From Synechococcus sp. CB0101 (GTDB taxonomy: Bacteria > Cyanobacteriota > Cyanobacteriia > PCC-6307 > Cyanobiaceae), in NCBI RefSeq assembly GCF_000179235.2, contig NZ_CP039373.1, positions 2,328,554-2,392,553 on the forward strand: 64,000 nucleotides of DNA. Reading direction: 5' to 3'. Numbering within the stretch: the stretch's first letter is position 1; every line of letters begins with the position of its first letter. A model generated the notes under the pieces. It had not been told where the DNA came from and ran no database searches. It saw only the letters and a program-made list of their open reading frames with translations. The position numbers were made by a program, and so were the translations under genes. Positions 52,079 through 64,000 of the stretch are shown one piece after another.

Positions 52079-53602
52079 ATGGCCGCCACCCAGACCAATC
52101 CCCTGCGCGTTGGCCTGCGCCAGGAGCGGGTGATCTCACCACAGTGCCTGGTGATCTTTGGAGCCAGCGGCGATCTCACCCATCGCAAGCTGATCCCGGC
52201 ACTGTTTGAGCTATTCCGCCAGCGTCGCCTACCCACCGAGTTTTCGGTGCTGGGCTGCGCACGTCGCCCCTGGAGCGACGACGACTTCCGCAACCGCATG
52301 GCCGAAGCCATGGCTGAGGAGGTAAAGCAGCACCAGAGCGCCTGGCAGCAGTTCGCCGCCTGCCTCTTCTACGAACCGGTTGATCTCCAGCAAGACGAAG
52401 ACGTGGTGCGCCTCGGCACCCGCCTCGAGGCTCTGGACCGGCAGCGCGCCACCCGTGGCAACCGCACCTTCTATCTCTCGGTGTCACCGGCCTTCTATGG
52501 CAGCGGCTGCCGGGCCCTGGCCAATGCCGGCCTGCTCAAGGATCCCAGCCGCAGCCGGGTGGTGATCGAGAAACCATTCGGCACCGATTACAGCAGCGCC
52601 CAAGCCCTCAACCGGGTGGTGCAGAGCTGCGGCCAGGAGTCGCAGATCTTCCGCATCGACCACTACCTGGGCAAGGAGACGGTGCAGAACATCCTGGTGC
52701 TGCGCTTCGCGAACGCGATCTTCGAGCCGATCTGGAATCGCAACTACATCGCCAACGTGCAGATCACGGCGGCGGAAACCGTGGGAGTGGAAGAGCGGGC
52801 CGGTTACTACGAAACCAGCGGCGCCCTGCGGGACATGGTGCAAAACCACCTCACCCAGATGCTGGCGCTCACCACGATGGAGACCCCTGGGCACTTCGAT
52901 CCGGAATCGATCCGCAGTGAGAAGGCCAAGGTGCTGCAGGCCGCCCGCCTCGCCAACGAAGACGAACCCTGGAAATGCTGTGTGCGCGGCCAATACAGCC
53001 GCGGCGGCAATCCAGCGAACCCGATGGCGGGCTATCGCGAAGAGCCGGGGGTGAATCCCGAGAGCACCACCGAAACCTATGTGGCGATGAAGCTGTTCAT
53101 CGACAACTGGCGCTGGCAGGGGGTGCCCTTCTACCTGCGCACCGGCAAGCGGCTGCCCAAGCGTCTTTCGGAGGTGGTGCTCACCTTCCGCAAAGCGCCG
53201 GTGCAGCTGTTCGACGCCGCCGGAGGCACCCCCACCGCCAACCAACTGGTGCTGCGCATCCAGCCCGATGAAGGCGCTGGCTTCGTGTTCGATGTGAAAG
53301 CCCCCGGCTCCGGCATGCGCAGCCGCCCGGTGGACATGCACTTCAGCTACGACGAAAGCTTCGGCGAACCCTCCGATGAGGGCTATGTGCGCCTGCTGGC
53401 CGACGCGATGCTCGGCGATCCCACCCTGTTCACCCGCAGCGATGAGGTGGAGGCTGCCTGGCGCCTCTACACACCGCTGCTGGAGCTGATTGAAGACGCC
53501 CCCTGGCAGCTACCAGTGCACCCCTATGAAGCCCGCACCTGGGGCCCTGGCGCCGCCGACAACCTGCTGGCTGAAGACGGCCTGATGTGGCGTCGCCCCT
53601 GA
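52079..53602 (+). CDS. zwf: Glucose-6-phosphate dehydrogenase
   Basis: 507 residues from ATG 52079; ATG-less GTG/TTG alternatives at 52073 add two residues. NADP-binding [20 protein letters not shown], the catalytic [13 protein letters not shown] and the conserved structural segments [20 protein letters not shown] are present. First enzyme of the oxidative pentose phosphate pathway, giving NADPH in the dark. opcA follows after 45 bases. Confidence 0.97.
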   Translation: MAATQTNPLRVGLRQERVISPQCLVIFGASGDLTHRKLIPALFELFRQRRLPTEFSVLGCARRPWSDDDFRNRMAEAMAEEVKQHQSAWQQFAACLFYEPVDLQQDEDVVRLGTRLEALDRQRATRGNRTFYLSVSPAFYGSGCRALANAGLLKDPSRSRVVIEKPFGTDYSSAQALNRVVQSCGQESQIFRIDHYLGKETVQNILVLRFANAIFEPIWNRNYIANVQITAAETVGVEERAGYYETSGALRDMVQNHLTQMLALTTMETPGHFDPESIRSEKAKVLQAARLANEDEPWKCCVRGQYSRGGNPANPMAGYREEPGVNPESTTETYVAMKLFIDNWRWQGVPFYLRTGKRLPKRLSEVVLTFRKAPVQLFDAAGGTPTANQLVLRIQPDEGAGFVFDVKAPGSGMRSRPVDMHFSYDESFGEPSDEGYVRLLADAMLGDPTLFTRSDEVEAAWRLYTPLLELIEDAPWQLPVHPYEARTWGPGAADNLLAEDGLMWRRP

Positions 53603-53647
53603 TCCCTTCCACCGCGCTTCCTTTCCTCCTCCGTCGCACCAACCGCC

Positions 53648-54955
53648 ATGGCCCCCCAGCTCACCCTGCAGGCCCCGCATCAACTGCCTCCCAGCGAGGT
53701 ACCGGCCTATCTCAACCGGCTCTGGAGCGAAAACCTCAAGGACTCCAGTGGTGCCGCCACCTTCACCCTGGTGGTGTGGGAGCCCTCCTGGCTGCAGCAA
53801 CAGCTGATCCGCACCGGACGCATGGATGGGCCGATCACAGGCCTGCTCAGTGATCAGCTGCTGGCGGCCGCGCGCCTGGCGATCGGCGAACTGGGCCTCC
53901 CAGCCAGCACGGCACCCACGGCGCCCGCGGTGGCCTGGGCCCTGGGTCAGCTACCCGGCAGCCATAGCGCCGACGACCTGCGGGGCCAATTTGTGGATCG
54001 CGCCATCAGCGCCCACCAGCCCCGCCGCCTGATCACCCTGGCCCCCACCCTGGCGGGCGATCAGCAGCTGGAATCCACGGTGGCGGCCTACTGCCCGCTG
54101 CCGGAGGAGCGCGGCGTGAGCGCTGATGCCTGCGGTGATGTGGTGGTGCTGCGCGGCGGCATGGGAGTCATGCAGCAGGGATTGGCGATGCTCCAGGAGC
54201 TGATCCCCGATGACCTGCCCTGCTGGGTGTGGTGGAACGGCACGATGGATGAATCTCCAGAGCTGCTCGAGGCCTTGGCGGTGCCGCCACGGCGTTTGGT
54301 GGTGGATAGCTCCATCGGCGAACCGCGCCGTTGCCTCGATCTCTTGGTGCAACGGATTGAGCAAGGGCAGGCCGTGAACGACCTGAACTGGCTGCGGCTG
54401 CGCACCTGGCGGGAATCGCTGGCGATGGTGTTTGATCCCCCCACCCGCCAGAGCGCGCTCGATCAGGTGGTGCAGCTCGACATCGACGTGGAGGGCCAGC
54501 ACCCGGTGAAAGGTCTGCTGCTGGCGGCCTGGATCGCCGATCGGCTCGGCTGGCACCTGCTCAACAGCTACTGGATCGATGGCAATGGCGGTAGCGAAGG
54601 GCGCGGCATCGGCGCCGAGTTTCAGCGCAGCGACGGCCAGAGCGTGCAAATGCGGCTGATGCCGGTGCCCGTTGGCCTCAGCAAGATGCACCCCGGCGCC
54701 ATGGTGGGAATGCGCCTGATCTGCGCGCCGGCCAATCGGCCGCCGCTGTGCGTGATCCTCTGCTCGGAATCCGGCGGCTGCATGCGCCTGGAGGCCGGCG
54801 GCGTGGCCTCGATGGAGCTGGCCGAAGAGGTGGTGCCCCTGCCCAACGAAAGCGAAGAGATGGAAATGGCGCGGCTGCTTGGCGGCGGCCACGACAGCAC
54901 CAACCCACTGCTGGCCGCTGCCGCGGCCCTGGCTGCCAAGCTGCTGCCCAACTAA
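53648..54955 (+). CDS. opcA: OxPP cycle protein OpcA
   Basis: 435 residues. OpcA is a cyanobacterial allosteric partner that activates and assembles G6PDH under redox control. The match rests on the family layout (TFTLVVWEPSWLQQQL near the start; LPCWVWWNGTMDESPELLEAL; RLLVQRIEQG-like helix; DWLGWHLLNSYWIDGNGG) and on its place directly after zwf. No catalytic motif is expected. Strongly acidic C-terminal segment (PNESEEMEMARLLGG). Confidence 0.93.
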   Translation: MAPQLTLQAPHQLPPSEVPAYLNRLWSENLKDSSGAATFTLVVWEPSWLQQQLIRTGRMDGPITGLLSDQLLAAARLAIGELGLPASTAPTAPAVAWALGQLPGSHSADDLRGQFVDRAISAHQPRRLITLAPTLAGDQQLESTVAAYCPLPEERGVSADACGDVVVLRGGMGVMQQGLAMLQELIPDDLPCWVWWNGTMDESPELLEALAVPPRRLVVDSSIGEPRRCLDLLVQRIEQGQAVNDLNWLRLRTWRESLAMVFDPPTRQSALDQVVQLDIDVEGQHPVKGLLLAAWIADRLGWHLLNSYWIDGNGGSEGRGIGAEFQRSDGQSVQMRLMPVPVGLSKMHPGAMVGMRLICAPANRPPLCVILCSESGGCMRLEAGGVASMELAEEVVPLPNESEEMEMARLLGGGHDSTNPLLAAAAALAAKLLPN

Positions 54956-54964
54956 GCGGCCCGC

Positions 54965-56335
54965 ATGCCCTGCCTGATCGCCGCCCCGGCCAGCGGCAGC
55001 GGCAAAACCTTGGTGAGCCTGTCGCTCACGGCCCTGGCACGCCGCCGCGGCCAGAGCATCCAAACCTTCAAGGTGGGGCCCGACTACCTCGACCCGCAGC
55101 TGCTCAGCGCCGCCAGCGGCCGGCCCTGCCGCAACCTCGATCCGCTGCTCTGCGGCGAGGCCTGGGTGCAGCAGAGCTTCCAGCAGCACGGCAGCGCCGC
55201 TGAGCTCTCCTTGGTGGAGGGCGTGATGGGCCTGTTCGATGGCCGAGGCCCCAGCAGCGAGGGCAGTTCGGCCCATGTGGCCCAGCTGCTGGAGCTACCC
55301 GTGGTGCTGGTGGTGGAGGCCAGCCGCCAGGCGGGCTCGCTGGCCGCGCTGGTGCGGGGCTTCCGCGATCACCAGCCCAACCTGCACCTGAGCGGCGTGG
55401 TGCTGAACGGCGTGGGCAGCGAGCGCCACCATGCCCTGCTGGCGGAGGCACTGGCCTCAATCGCCATGCCACTGCTCGGGGCCCTGCCCCGCCACGACAG
55501 CTTGGAGCTGCCATCGCGCCATCTGGGCCTGCTGCCGGCCCATGAGCTAGCCGATCTTGAGGAGCGAATCGGGGCCTGGGCCGATCTCGCGGAACGGCAC
55601 TTCGCGCTGGATCAGCTCTGGCCGCTGCTGCAATCAGCGGCGCCACGCACCTTGGCGGCGAATGGCAGCGCACCGCCCGCTGAGGGCGGGGAGCCAGTGC
55701 GCATCGCCATCGCCAGCGATGCCGCGTTTCACTTCCGGTATCCCGAGGCGAGCGAACTGCTGGTTCAGCACGGTGTGGAAGTGCAGAGCTGGTCACCCTT
55801 GGCGGATCAACCACTGCCGGAGGGCTGCCAAGCCCTGGTGTTGCCAGGGGGGTATCCGGAGCTGCATGCCGCTCAACTGGCCGCCAGCCAACGGAGCCTC
55901 CAGGATCTGCGGCGGGCCCATCAGCGGGGGCTGCCGATCTATGCCGAGTGTGGCGGGCTGCTGCTGCTCGGCCAACAACTCAGTGACCGCAATGGTGAGC
56001 CCCACTCGATGGCCGGCCTGCTGCCATTCCAGGCGGCGCGGGGTTCCCTCAGCCTCGGCTACCGCACCGCCACAGCGCTGCGGAATGGGCTGGTGCTCCA
56101 AGAGGGCGATCAGCTGTGCGGCCATGAATTCCACCGCTGGCAGCTCAGCAACAGCCCTGACGAAACCGATCAGCTGTGGCAGCTTGAGGGCTGGGGCTCT
56201 CCCATGCGCCCCGAAGGCTGGAGCCACTCCAACCTGCATGCCACTTGGCTGCACCTTCACTGGGGGGGATGTGGCTTCATCCCCGAGCGGTTAGCCGCTG
56301 CTGCACGGCGCACGCCACCCCTGCTGCCCTGTTGA
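54965..56335 (+). CDS. cobB: Cobyrinate a,c-diamide synthase
   Basis: 456 residues, CobB/CbiA type. The P-loop is at residues 7-15 (APASGSGKT) with the CobB-specific KVGPDYLDP following. The C-terminal glutaminase domain has the GYPE region (VLPGGYPELHAAQL) and the nucleophile cysteine in YAECGGLLLLGQ; the closing His of the triad is in NLHATWLHLHW. Amidates cobyrinic acid for B12. Follows opcA by 9 bases. Confidence 0.95.
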   Translation: MPCLIAAPASGSGKTLVSLSLTALARRRGQSIQTFKVGPDYLDPQLLSAASGRPCRNLDPLLCGEAWVQQSFQQHGSAAELSLVEGVMGLFDGRGPSSEGSSAHVAQLLELPVVLVVEASRQAGSLAALVRGFRDHQPNLHLSGVVLNGVGSERHHALLAEALASIAMPLLGALPRHDSLELPSRHLGLLPAHELADLEERIGAWADLAERHFALDQLWPLLQSAAPRTLAANGSAPPAEGGEPVRIAIASDAAFHFRYPEASELLVQHGVEVQSWSPLADQPLPEGCQALVLPGGYPELHAAQLAASQRSLQDLRRAHQRGLPIYAECGGLLLLGQQLSDRNGEPHSMAGLLPFQAARGSLSLGYRTATALRNGLVLQEGDQLCGHEFHRWQLSNSPDETDQLWQLEGWGSPMRPEGWSHSNLHATWLHLHWGGCGFIPERLAAAARRTPPLLPC

Positions 56336-56350
56336 ACGTCCGACTCTCAA

Positions 56351-56938
56351 ATGGCCAACCCTGAACTCTGGTTGCTGCGGCACGGCGCCACCGAATGGGC
56401 CCTGAACGGCCGCCATACGGGCAGCACCGACATCCCGCTTCTGCCGGAGGGCGAAGCCGAAGCCCGCGCCCTGGCTCCTGTACTGGCCCAGCAAAGCTTT
56501 GATGCGGTGTATTGCAGCCCCCTGCAGCGGGCGCGGCGCACCTGTGAACTGGCGGGTCTCGCTGGCCAGGCCCAGTTGGAACCCGACCTACGCGAGTGGG
56601 GCTACGGCCGCTACGAGGGAATCACCACCGCTGAAATCCGCCAGAGCGTCCCCGACTGGACCGTGTTCAGCCACCCCTGCCCGGAGGGAGAAAGCCTGGA
56701 GGACGTGCAGCAGCGCTGTGAGCGGCTGATCGAACGGCTGGTGCAGCAACACCCAGGCGGCCGGGTGGCCCTGTTCGCCCACGGCCACATCCTGCGCAGC
56801 CTGGCGGGCTGCTGGCTGGGGCTTGGGGTGGCCGGTGGTGCCCTGTTGGTGCTGGGAACCGGCAGTTTCTGCGTGCTTGGCAGCGAGCGTGAACAGCGGG
56901 CTCTGCTGCGCTGGAATGCGCCGGTTCCACACCCGTAG
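56351..56938 (+). CDS. Histidine phosphatase family protein
   Basis: 195 residues. Phosphohistidine loop LLRHGATEWALNGRHTGSTD with His at residue 11, the second conserved residues in CSPLQRARRTCELAG, and VALFAHGHILRSLAG near the end. PGM-type phosphatases act on sugar phosphates or alpha-ribazole phosphate; the position just after cobB makes CobC-type activity possible but not shown. Confidence 0.88.
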   Translation: MANPELWLLRHGATEWALNGRHTGSTDIPLLPEGEAEARALAPVLAQQSFDAVYCSPLQRARRTCELAGLAGQAQLEPDLREWGYGRYEGITTAEIRQSVPDWTVFSHPCPEGESLEDVQQRCERLIERLVQQHPGGRVALFAHGHILRSLAGCWLGLGVAGGALLVLGTGSFCVLGSEREQRALLRWNAPVPHP

Positions 56939-56994
56939 CCAGAGGCCCCTCGCCGTGTCAGCTTGAGAACAAGCGGTCGGAGGGTTCGAAAGCA

Positions 56995-57435
56995 GTGGGA
57001 CCAAAAAAAGAAACGGCATCCAAACGCAGCACCCCACGCCAGGTGGAGTCCCGCGCACCCGGCTGGTTGATTGCCGATGCCTACACCCCCGGTCGCAACG
57101 GCCGCAGCGTTCGCCAGCGGGAGTGGCTGGAGGTGGAGAGGCCTGATCCGGCCAGCCAACAGCGCCTCGAACGGTGGCAGTTGATTGTGCGCGGGCGGGT
57201 TCAGGGCGTGGGCTACCGCGCCGCCTGCTGCCAGAAAGCCCGCGAGCTGGATCTGAACGGCTGGGTGCGCAACCGCCCCGATGGATCCGTGGAGGTGCAG
57301 GCCGAGGGAGCCATGCACAAGCTCACCGAACTGCGGCTTTGGTGCGAGCGGGGACCCCAAGGGGCCGGCGTTCACAGCGTGAGCCATAGCCAACTGGCCC
57401 CGAGCAGGGAAGACTGGTTCGAAATTCGACGCTGA
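56995..57435 (+). CDS. Acylphosphatase with N-terminal extension
   Basis: 146 residues from GTG 56995, supported by GGAGGG ten bases upstream. The last 90 residues are a normal acylphosphatase with the catalytic Arg in IVRGRVQGVGYRAACC and Asn in NGWVRNRPDGSVEV. The first ~55 residues are basic and of unknown type (STPRQVESRAPGWLIADAYT, NGRSVRQREWLEVER). The enzyme core alone could start at TTG 57181. Ten bases from the next gene. Confidence 0.85.
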   Translation: MGPKKETASKRSTPRQVESRAPGWLIADAYTPGRNGRSVRQREWLEVERPDPASQQRLERWQLIVRGRVQGVGYRAACCQKARELDLNGWVRNRPDGSVEVQAEGAMHKLTELRLWCERGPQGAGVHSVSHSQLAPSREDWFEIRR

Positions 57436-57445
57436 ACCAGCTGCG

Positions 57446-58132
57446 ATGACAAACGGGACCCTGTGGGCTGAACTCCTGGCCTACGGCAGCGGCATCGCCA
57501 TCAGTCCGATCCACATCGGCCTGCTTCTGCTGCTGTTGCTGGGTCCCCAGCCCCTGCGCCGGGGCGGTTTGTTTGTGCTGGCCTGGATGGTCACCGTCAC
57601 CTCGATGGTGGTGCTGCTGCTCACCGTGGGGCATGGCCTGTTGCTCACCATGGAGAAGGGCAGCAGCCACCGCACGGGCTTGGATCTCCTGGCAGCCGGC
57701 GCCCTGCTGGCCCTGGGCCTCAAGGAGCTGCTGGATCGCAAGGAAGAAGGGCAGGATCCCCCCGCCTGGACGCGCCAGCTGGATCGCTTCTGCGCGATGC
57801 CGCTGCCGCTGCTGCTGGGTGCCAGTTGCGCGATTGAAGTGATCAGTCCGGATGACCTGTTTCTGTTTGCCAAGGCAGCTTCTGCCCTGCTGGCCTCAGG
57901 CCTGAGCCGCGTTCAGGAGGTGATCTACACAGCTGGCTTCAGCATCTCCGCCAGCCTGGCGCTGCTGCTGCCCTTCGGGGCGGTGCTGGTGGGACGTGAC
58001 CGGGTGGTGCCGCTGCTGGAGAAAGGCAAGCAGGTGCTGTTCGCGCGGGGCGATCTGCTGGTGGGGGCCCTCAGCCTTGTGCTGGCGGGCTATCTGGGCT
58101 GGCAGGGAATTGAGGGACTGCAGCTCAGCTGA
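57446..58132 (+). CDS. GAP family (Sap, LysE-like) membrane protein
   Basis: 228 residues with about six membrane helices. The opening (ELLAYGSGIAISPIHIGLLL) and the mid-protein GASCAIEVISPDDLFLFAKA match the GAP/Sap family, related to LysE-type exporters and mycobacterial sulfolipid-transport accessory proteins. The solute is unknown. Ends three bases before the convergent helicase stop. Confidence 0.78.
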   Translation: MTNGTLWAELLAYGSGIAISPIHIGLLLLLLLGPQPLRRGGLFVLAWMVTVTSMVVLLLTVGHGLLLTMEKGSSHRTGLDLLAAGALLALGLKELLDRKEEGQDPPAWTRQLDRFCAMPLPLLLGASCAIEVISPDDLFLFAKAASALLASGLSRVQEVIYTAGFSISASLALLLPFGAVLVGRDRVVPLLEKGKQVLFARGDLLVGALSLVLAGYLGWQGIEGLQLS

Positions 58133-58134
58133 GC

Positions 58135-59569
58135 TCAAACGCCCTGCTGAAGCCAGTCGCTCCAGAGGCGCTGATCTTCCACAGCCTTGCCTCCGGCCAC
58201 CAGCCACACCGCCTGGCTGGCACGGCTCACGGCCACATATACCAGCTGACGGCGCAGCACTGCATCACTGGGCCAGAACACATCCCCGGCCACAAACACC
58301 TCACCGAAGGTGCTGCCCTGGCTGCGATGAACGGTGAGCACCGCCGCCGGGCCCAGCGAGGCGAAGGCATCGCGCACCAGGAAATAGCGGCGCCAGAGGG
58401 CGCGGCCACCCTGCTTGCCGGCATCACGGGCCTGCTGGCGCAGCTGGCGCATCAGCCCATCGAGCTGTTCGCGGGCCGAGCTACCCGCCGGCGGTAATAG
58501 CCGCAGCGTGAGCCGCGCTTCGCCAGCTTCCACTTCTGCGCTGAGGGTGTCGATCACCGGAGCGGTGAGGCCATCGCCGCTGCCGATGCCGAAATCAGCC
58601 AGGTCGCAGCGCTCTGGGGTCACATCGCGCACCACCAGCTCCCGGTTGGAGCCGAGCAGCATGTCGGGCTCCTCGGCGGCCTCTTCGCCGGCGCGGCAGG
58701 CCGGTGCCATCACCGCCGCGCGGGTGATCAACACCTCGCCGGGCAGCACCGGCAGCTGATCGGCCATCTCGCCGTGAATCGCGCGGCGGGCAATCGGCAC
58801 CAGCTGCTCAAGGGCGCGGTTGGTGTAGCAGAGAATCCTGGCGTGATCAGGGTTGTCGAGCTCGGCACCGCGGCGCAGAGCGGCCTGGGCAGCAGCGAGC
58901 CACTCGCTGCGGGAGAGGGCCGCCACCTGGCCGTGGTCATCGCGCACCGGCGCCAGGGCCGGGGGCTGGCGGCAGGGCAGCTGGCCGTTGCGCAGGCCCG
59001 TGGCGAGCTGGAGCACCGGCCCCTGATGGCGCACCACCTCGCTGAGGCTGGCGGCTGCGGCGCGGCCCATGCCAAACACTGGGCTGGTGGGCTCCCCCAC
59101 CGGCGGCAACTGGGCCGGATCCCCCACAAACACCAGCCGCGTGCGGAAGGGATGGGCGCAGCGCAAGGCAATCTCCAGCAGGGTGCTGTCGACCATCGAG
59201 GCCTCATCCACCAACACCAGGCCGAGGTTTTCCAGTGAGGCCGCCGTTTGCTCGGTTTCCTCGCAACGCTCAAGATCCCCCTGGCGCTTGAGCTTCAGGC
59301 GCAACAACCGGTGGATCGTGCTCGGGTACCAAGTGGGCTGCAAGCCAGCCCAAGCCAACTGCTGTCGCAACACCCCCACAGCCTTATGGGTGGGGGCAAC
59401 CACCGTCCAGCAGGTGCCGAGATCGTCCACCTGTTGGAGCAGGTGGCGGGAGAGGTAGGTCTTGCCTGTGCCGGCATAGCCGCTCAGCACAAAGGGGGTG
59501 CCGTCGTAGGGCGCCTTCAGCCAGGCCGCGAAGGCCTCAGCTGCAGCGGCCTGGCCGGCGGTGAGGGCC

Positions 59570-59577
<8 letters not shown>
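58135..59577 (-). CDS. SF1 DNA helicase, RecD2-like
   Basis: 480 residues from TTG 59577 (overlap with the upstream PAP2-like stop). Walker A at 33-40 (GYAGTGKT), Walker B LVLVDEASMVD, motif III FVGDPAQLPPVGE, motif IV-V region (ILCYTNRALEQL) and the C-terminal motif VI-type VYVAVSRASQAVWLV. It is shorter than full RecD2 and lacks its N-terminal domain. A 5'-3' repair helicase by family. Confidence 0.9.
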
Positions 59578-61960
<2,383 letters not shown>

Positions 61961-62031
61961 GGGAGAGGGCGCCCATCACTGCCCTCAGCATGCAATGGCA
62001 TCGCTAGCGTGGACGATTCAAGGCCTCTTCA

Positions 62032-64000
62032 GTGAGCGGCACGGGTCCCGGCCATCGCCCCTGGCGAACCCTGATGCGGCTCCGGCGCGGGCTGTTGCGG
62101 CTGGAGCTGCCGCGGCAGGCGCTCACGCCCTGGCGCCGGCGTGACGGCTTTGCACTTCTGCTGGCTGCCCTGCTCGTGGCGCTGCTCTCCAGCTGGCCAT
62201 GGCTGGTGGAGCCAAGCCTGAGACCGGGTGTGCCCGCCCCATTCACGGTGCGTGCCCCCAAAACCGCCACCGTGGTGGATTCCGACGCCCTGGAGCAGCG
62301 CCGCTCCCAACTCGGGCCGCGCACCCACGTGCAGGTGGTGGATCCGCGCATCAACCGCGAACTGGAACAGCGGCTGGAACGGCAGCTGAAGGCGATTCAG
62401 CAGCTGGCCAGCACCAACCAGGAGCAGGTGGCCCCCCTCGAACTCAGCCTCGACGAGCGCGACTGGCTGGCGAGCCAATCCCCCGCCGTGCTTCGGGGGT
62501 GGGAGGAGAACCTGCGCCAGGCCCAGCGGCGCATGCTCCAGCAGGGTCTGGTGAGCAGCGTGGCCCACCGCCAACTGGAGCAGGCCGCGCAGTTGCAGTT
62601 GGACGACCTGGCAGAACCTGGCCGCAGCCTGGGTAGCCGCGTAGTGGCGAGCTCCCTGCAGGGCCGCAGCAACCTGCGTATCGATGCCGCCCTGAGCCAG
62701 CGGCTGATCGAAGACCTACTCACCCAGCAGGGCATCCCCACCATCAAGGTGCGCGAAGGCGAGCTGATTACCCGCCAAGGCCAGCCGATCAGCAACCAGG
62801 CCTATGCAGTGCTCGATTACTTCGGCCTGGTGAACCGCAGGCCGTTGATCGGAGCCTGGCTGCTGCATGCCGGTGAGGCCCTGGCCGCCTGTGGCGTGTT
62901 GGTGCTGGTCTTACGCCAAAACCGAGCCAGCCTCGAGCCCCGCCAGGCGCTGCTGGCCCTGGGGCTGCTGTTGATCGTGCAGGGGTTCAAGCTCTGGCTG
63001 GGAGCGGCCGCCAGTCCGCTGGCGCTGCTGGTGCCCGCCACCTTGCTGCTGGCCCAGGGTCTGGGCACCACAGCCGGCCTCGCCTGGGTGGCGATCGCGG
63101 CGCTGCTCTGGCCGCTGCCGTTGGCTCCGTTCAACGACCAGCGCATCTTGGTCGCTGCCGGCGTGGCCGCCGCGACGGCGGTGTTGGCGGGAAGGCAGCG
63201 CAGCCGCGCTCAGTTGCTGCAACTGGCCCTGCTGATTCCGGTGGGGGCGCTGGTGGCTGAGTGGCTGCTGCTGCAGCTGGCGGTGGCCAGCGGCGAAGGC
63301 GATGGGCGTCTGCCCGTGGGCGCCGACCTCCCGGGCGAAGCGGTGTTGCTCGGGGGGCTGCTGCTGGGGGTGCTGCTGATCAGCCCGCTGGTGGAGAGCT
63401 TCTTTGATCTGCTCACCCGGGCCCGGCTGCTGGAACTGGCCGACCTGGAGCGCCCCTTGCTGCGCCGGCTCTCCTGTGAAGCCCCCGGCACGTTTGAGCA
63501 CACCTTGATGATCTGCGGCCTCGCCGAAGAAGGGGGCCGGGCCATCCAGGCCGACACCGACCTGATCCGCACCGGTGCGCTCTATCACGACGTAGGCAAA
63601 CTGCACGGCCCGCAATGGTTCATCGAGAACCAGATGGGCAGCGACAACCCCCACGACAAGCTCGATGACCCGCAGCTGAGCGCCGGCATCCTTCAGGCCC
63701 ATGTGGATGAGGGCCTCAAGCTCGCCCGCCGCTACCGGCTGCCTCGCCCCCTGGCGGATTTCATCCCCGAGCATCAAGGCACCCTCAAGATGGGGTACTT
63801 CCTGCATGAAGCCCGGCGGCGCGATCCCAACATCCGCGAAGCCGACTACCGCTACCGCGGCCCAATCCCCCGCAGCCGCGAAACAGCCGTGTTGATGCTG
63901 GCTGATGGCTGTGAGGCGGCGCTGCGCTCGCTTCCGCCCGACACCAGCGAACAGGAAGCCCGGGCGATGGTGCGCCGCATTGTGGAAGCCCGCTGGCGCG
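62032..64000 (+). CDS. pgpH: 7TM-HD domain phosphohydrolase, PgpH-type (3' end outside window)
   Basis: 656 codons from GTG 62032 run open to the edge. N-terminal membrane helix (FALLLAALLVALLSSWPW), an extracytoplasmic 7TMR-HDED-type region (residues 70-270; VREGELITRQGQPISNQAYA near its end), seven membrane helices (residues 280-470) and a cytoplasmic HD domain: CEAPGTFEHTLMICGLAEEG, GALYHDVGKLHGPQWFIENQ, FIPEHQGTLKMGYF. The HD metal-binding residues are all present. PgpH enzymes hydrolyse c-di-AMP to pApA; with CdaA in the same window this is the probable role. Confidence 0.92.
   Translation, partial: MSGTGPGHRPWRTLMRLRRGLLRLELPRQALTPWRRRDGFALLLAALLVALLSSWPWLVEPSLRPGVPAPFTVRAPKTATVVDSDALEQRRSQLGPRTHVQVVDPRINRELEQRLERQLKAIQQLASTNQEQVAPLELSLDERDWLASQSPAVLRGWEENLRQAQRRMLQQGLVSSVAHRQLEQAAQLQLDDLAEPGRSLGSRVVASSLQGRSNLRIDAALSQRLIEDLLTQQGIPTIKVREGELITRQGQPISNQAYAVLDYFGLVNRRPLIGAWLLHAGEALAACGVLVLVLRQNRASLEPRQALLALGLLLIVQGFKLWLGAAASPLALLVPATLLLAQGLGTTAGLAWVAIAALLWPLPLAPFNDQRILVAAGVAAATAVLAGRQRSRAQLLQLALLIPVGALVAEWLLLQLAVASGEGDGRLPVGADLPGEAVLLGGLLLGVLLISPLVESFFDLLTRARLLELADLERPLLRRLSCEAPGTFEHTLMICGLAEEGGRAIQADTDLIRTGALYHDVGKLHGPQWFIENQMGSDNPHDKLDDPQLSAGILQAHVDEGLKLARRYRLPRPLADFIPEHQGTLKMGYFLHEARRRDPNIREADYRYRGPIPRSRETAVLMLADGCEAALRSLPPDTSEQEARAMVRRIVEARWR

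Overview
The window comes from a GC-rich alpha-cyanobacterium of the Cyanobium/Synechococcus type. The evidence is a ferredoxin-NADP reductase with an N-terminal phycobilisome-linker (CpcD) domain, the clock kinase SasA, the Zwf/OpcA pair, a CyanoP-type PsbP lipoprotein, a BciB-like reductase, a group 2 sigma factor, and an rRNA operon with tRNA-Ile and tRNA-Ala in the 16S-23S spacer. Almost everything is core metabolism. No insertion sequence, prophage or CRISPR array was seen.

Layout. 1-2569 (minus): the edge of an HlyD/NHLP-type exporter gene, an FAD oxidoreductase and a PsbP lipoprotein. 2626-4159 (plus): recR-lipA. 4138-10588 (minus): a tightly coupled seven-gene cluster, lysA-cdaA-uppS-bioB-trhO-GST/DUF952-hypothetical. 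10623-13838 (plus): rimI and clpC, followed by a decayed methyltransferase gene. 15021-17699 (minus): a large glycine-rich, PGRS-like surface-protein candidate with a C-type-lectin-like end, lying just beyond the terminator of the rRNA operon. 17817-23298 (minus): 5S, 23S, tRNA-Ala, tRNA-Ile and 16S (operon transcribed leftward). 23929-35419: transporter, gap, Mn-exporter-like protein, dehydrogenase, hydrolase, the decarboxylase-cbiT-cdsA operon and an ABC1 kinase. 35443-44665: sigma factor, pseudouridine synthase, RodZ-like protein, malQ, bciB, LCP protein, prs and a GHL10-type glycosidase. 44662-50684: pepN, two small cyanobacterial proteins, sasA, tRNA-Glu and an SRPBCC protein. 50785-58132 (plus): petH, zwf-opcA-cobB, a phosphatase, acylphosphatase and a GAP-family membrane protein. 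58135-61960 (minus): helicase, PAP2-like protein, crtE and folD. 62032 to the end (plus): a 7TM-HD phosphodiesterase.

Connections. The window holds both a c-di-AMP synthase (CdaA) and a PgpH-type HD phosphodiesterase, the probable degrading enzyme. petH, zwf and opcA lie together and all bear on NADPH supply. cbiT and cobB belong to corrinoid synthesis. The glycine-rich gene is the most unusual item: an LppX/LprG-like N-terminal region, about 260 residues of Gly-Gly-X repeat, a strand-rich module and a lectin-like domain, with the reading frame broken exactly at two poly-G tracts.

Caution. Single-base frame breaks also occur in the Orn/Lys/Arg decarboxylase and pepN, and recR has no normal start codon in frame. 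All are restored by one base, so sequencing or assembly indels are a serious alternative to biology, including for the poly-G tracts. The methyltransferase gene is different: it has two frame changes, several stops and an apparent internal deletion, and is a true pseudogene.
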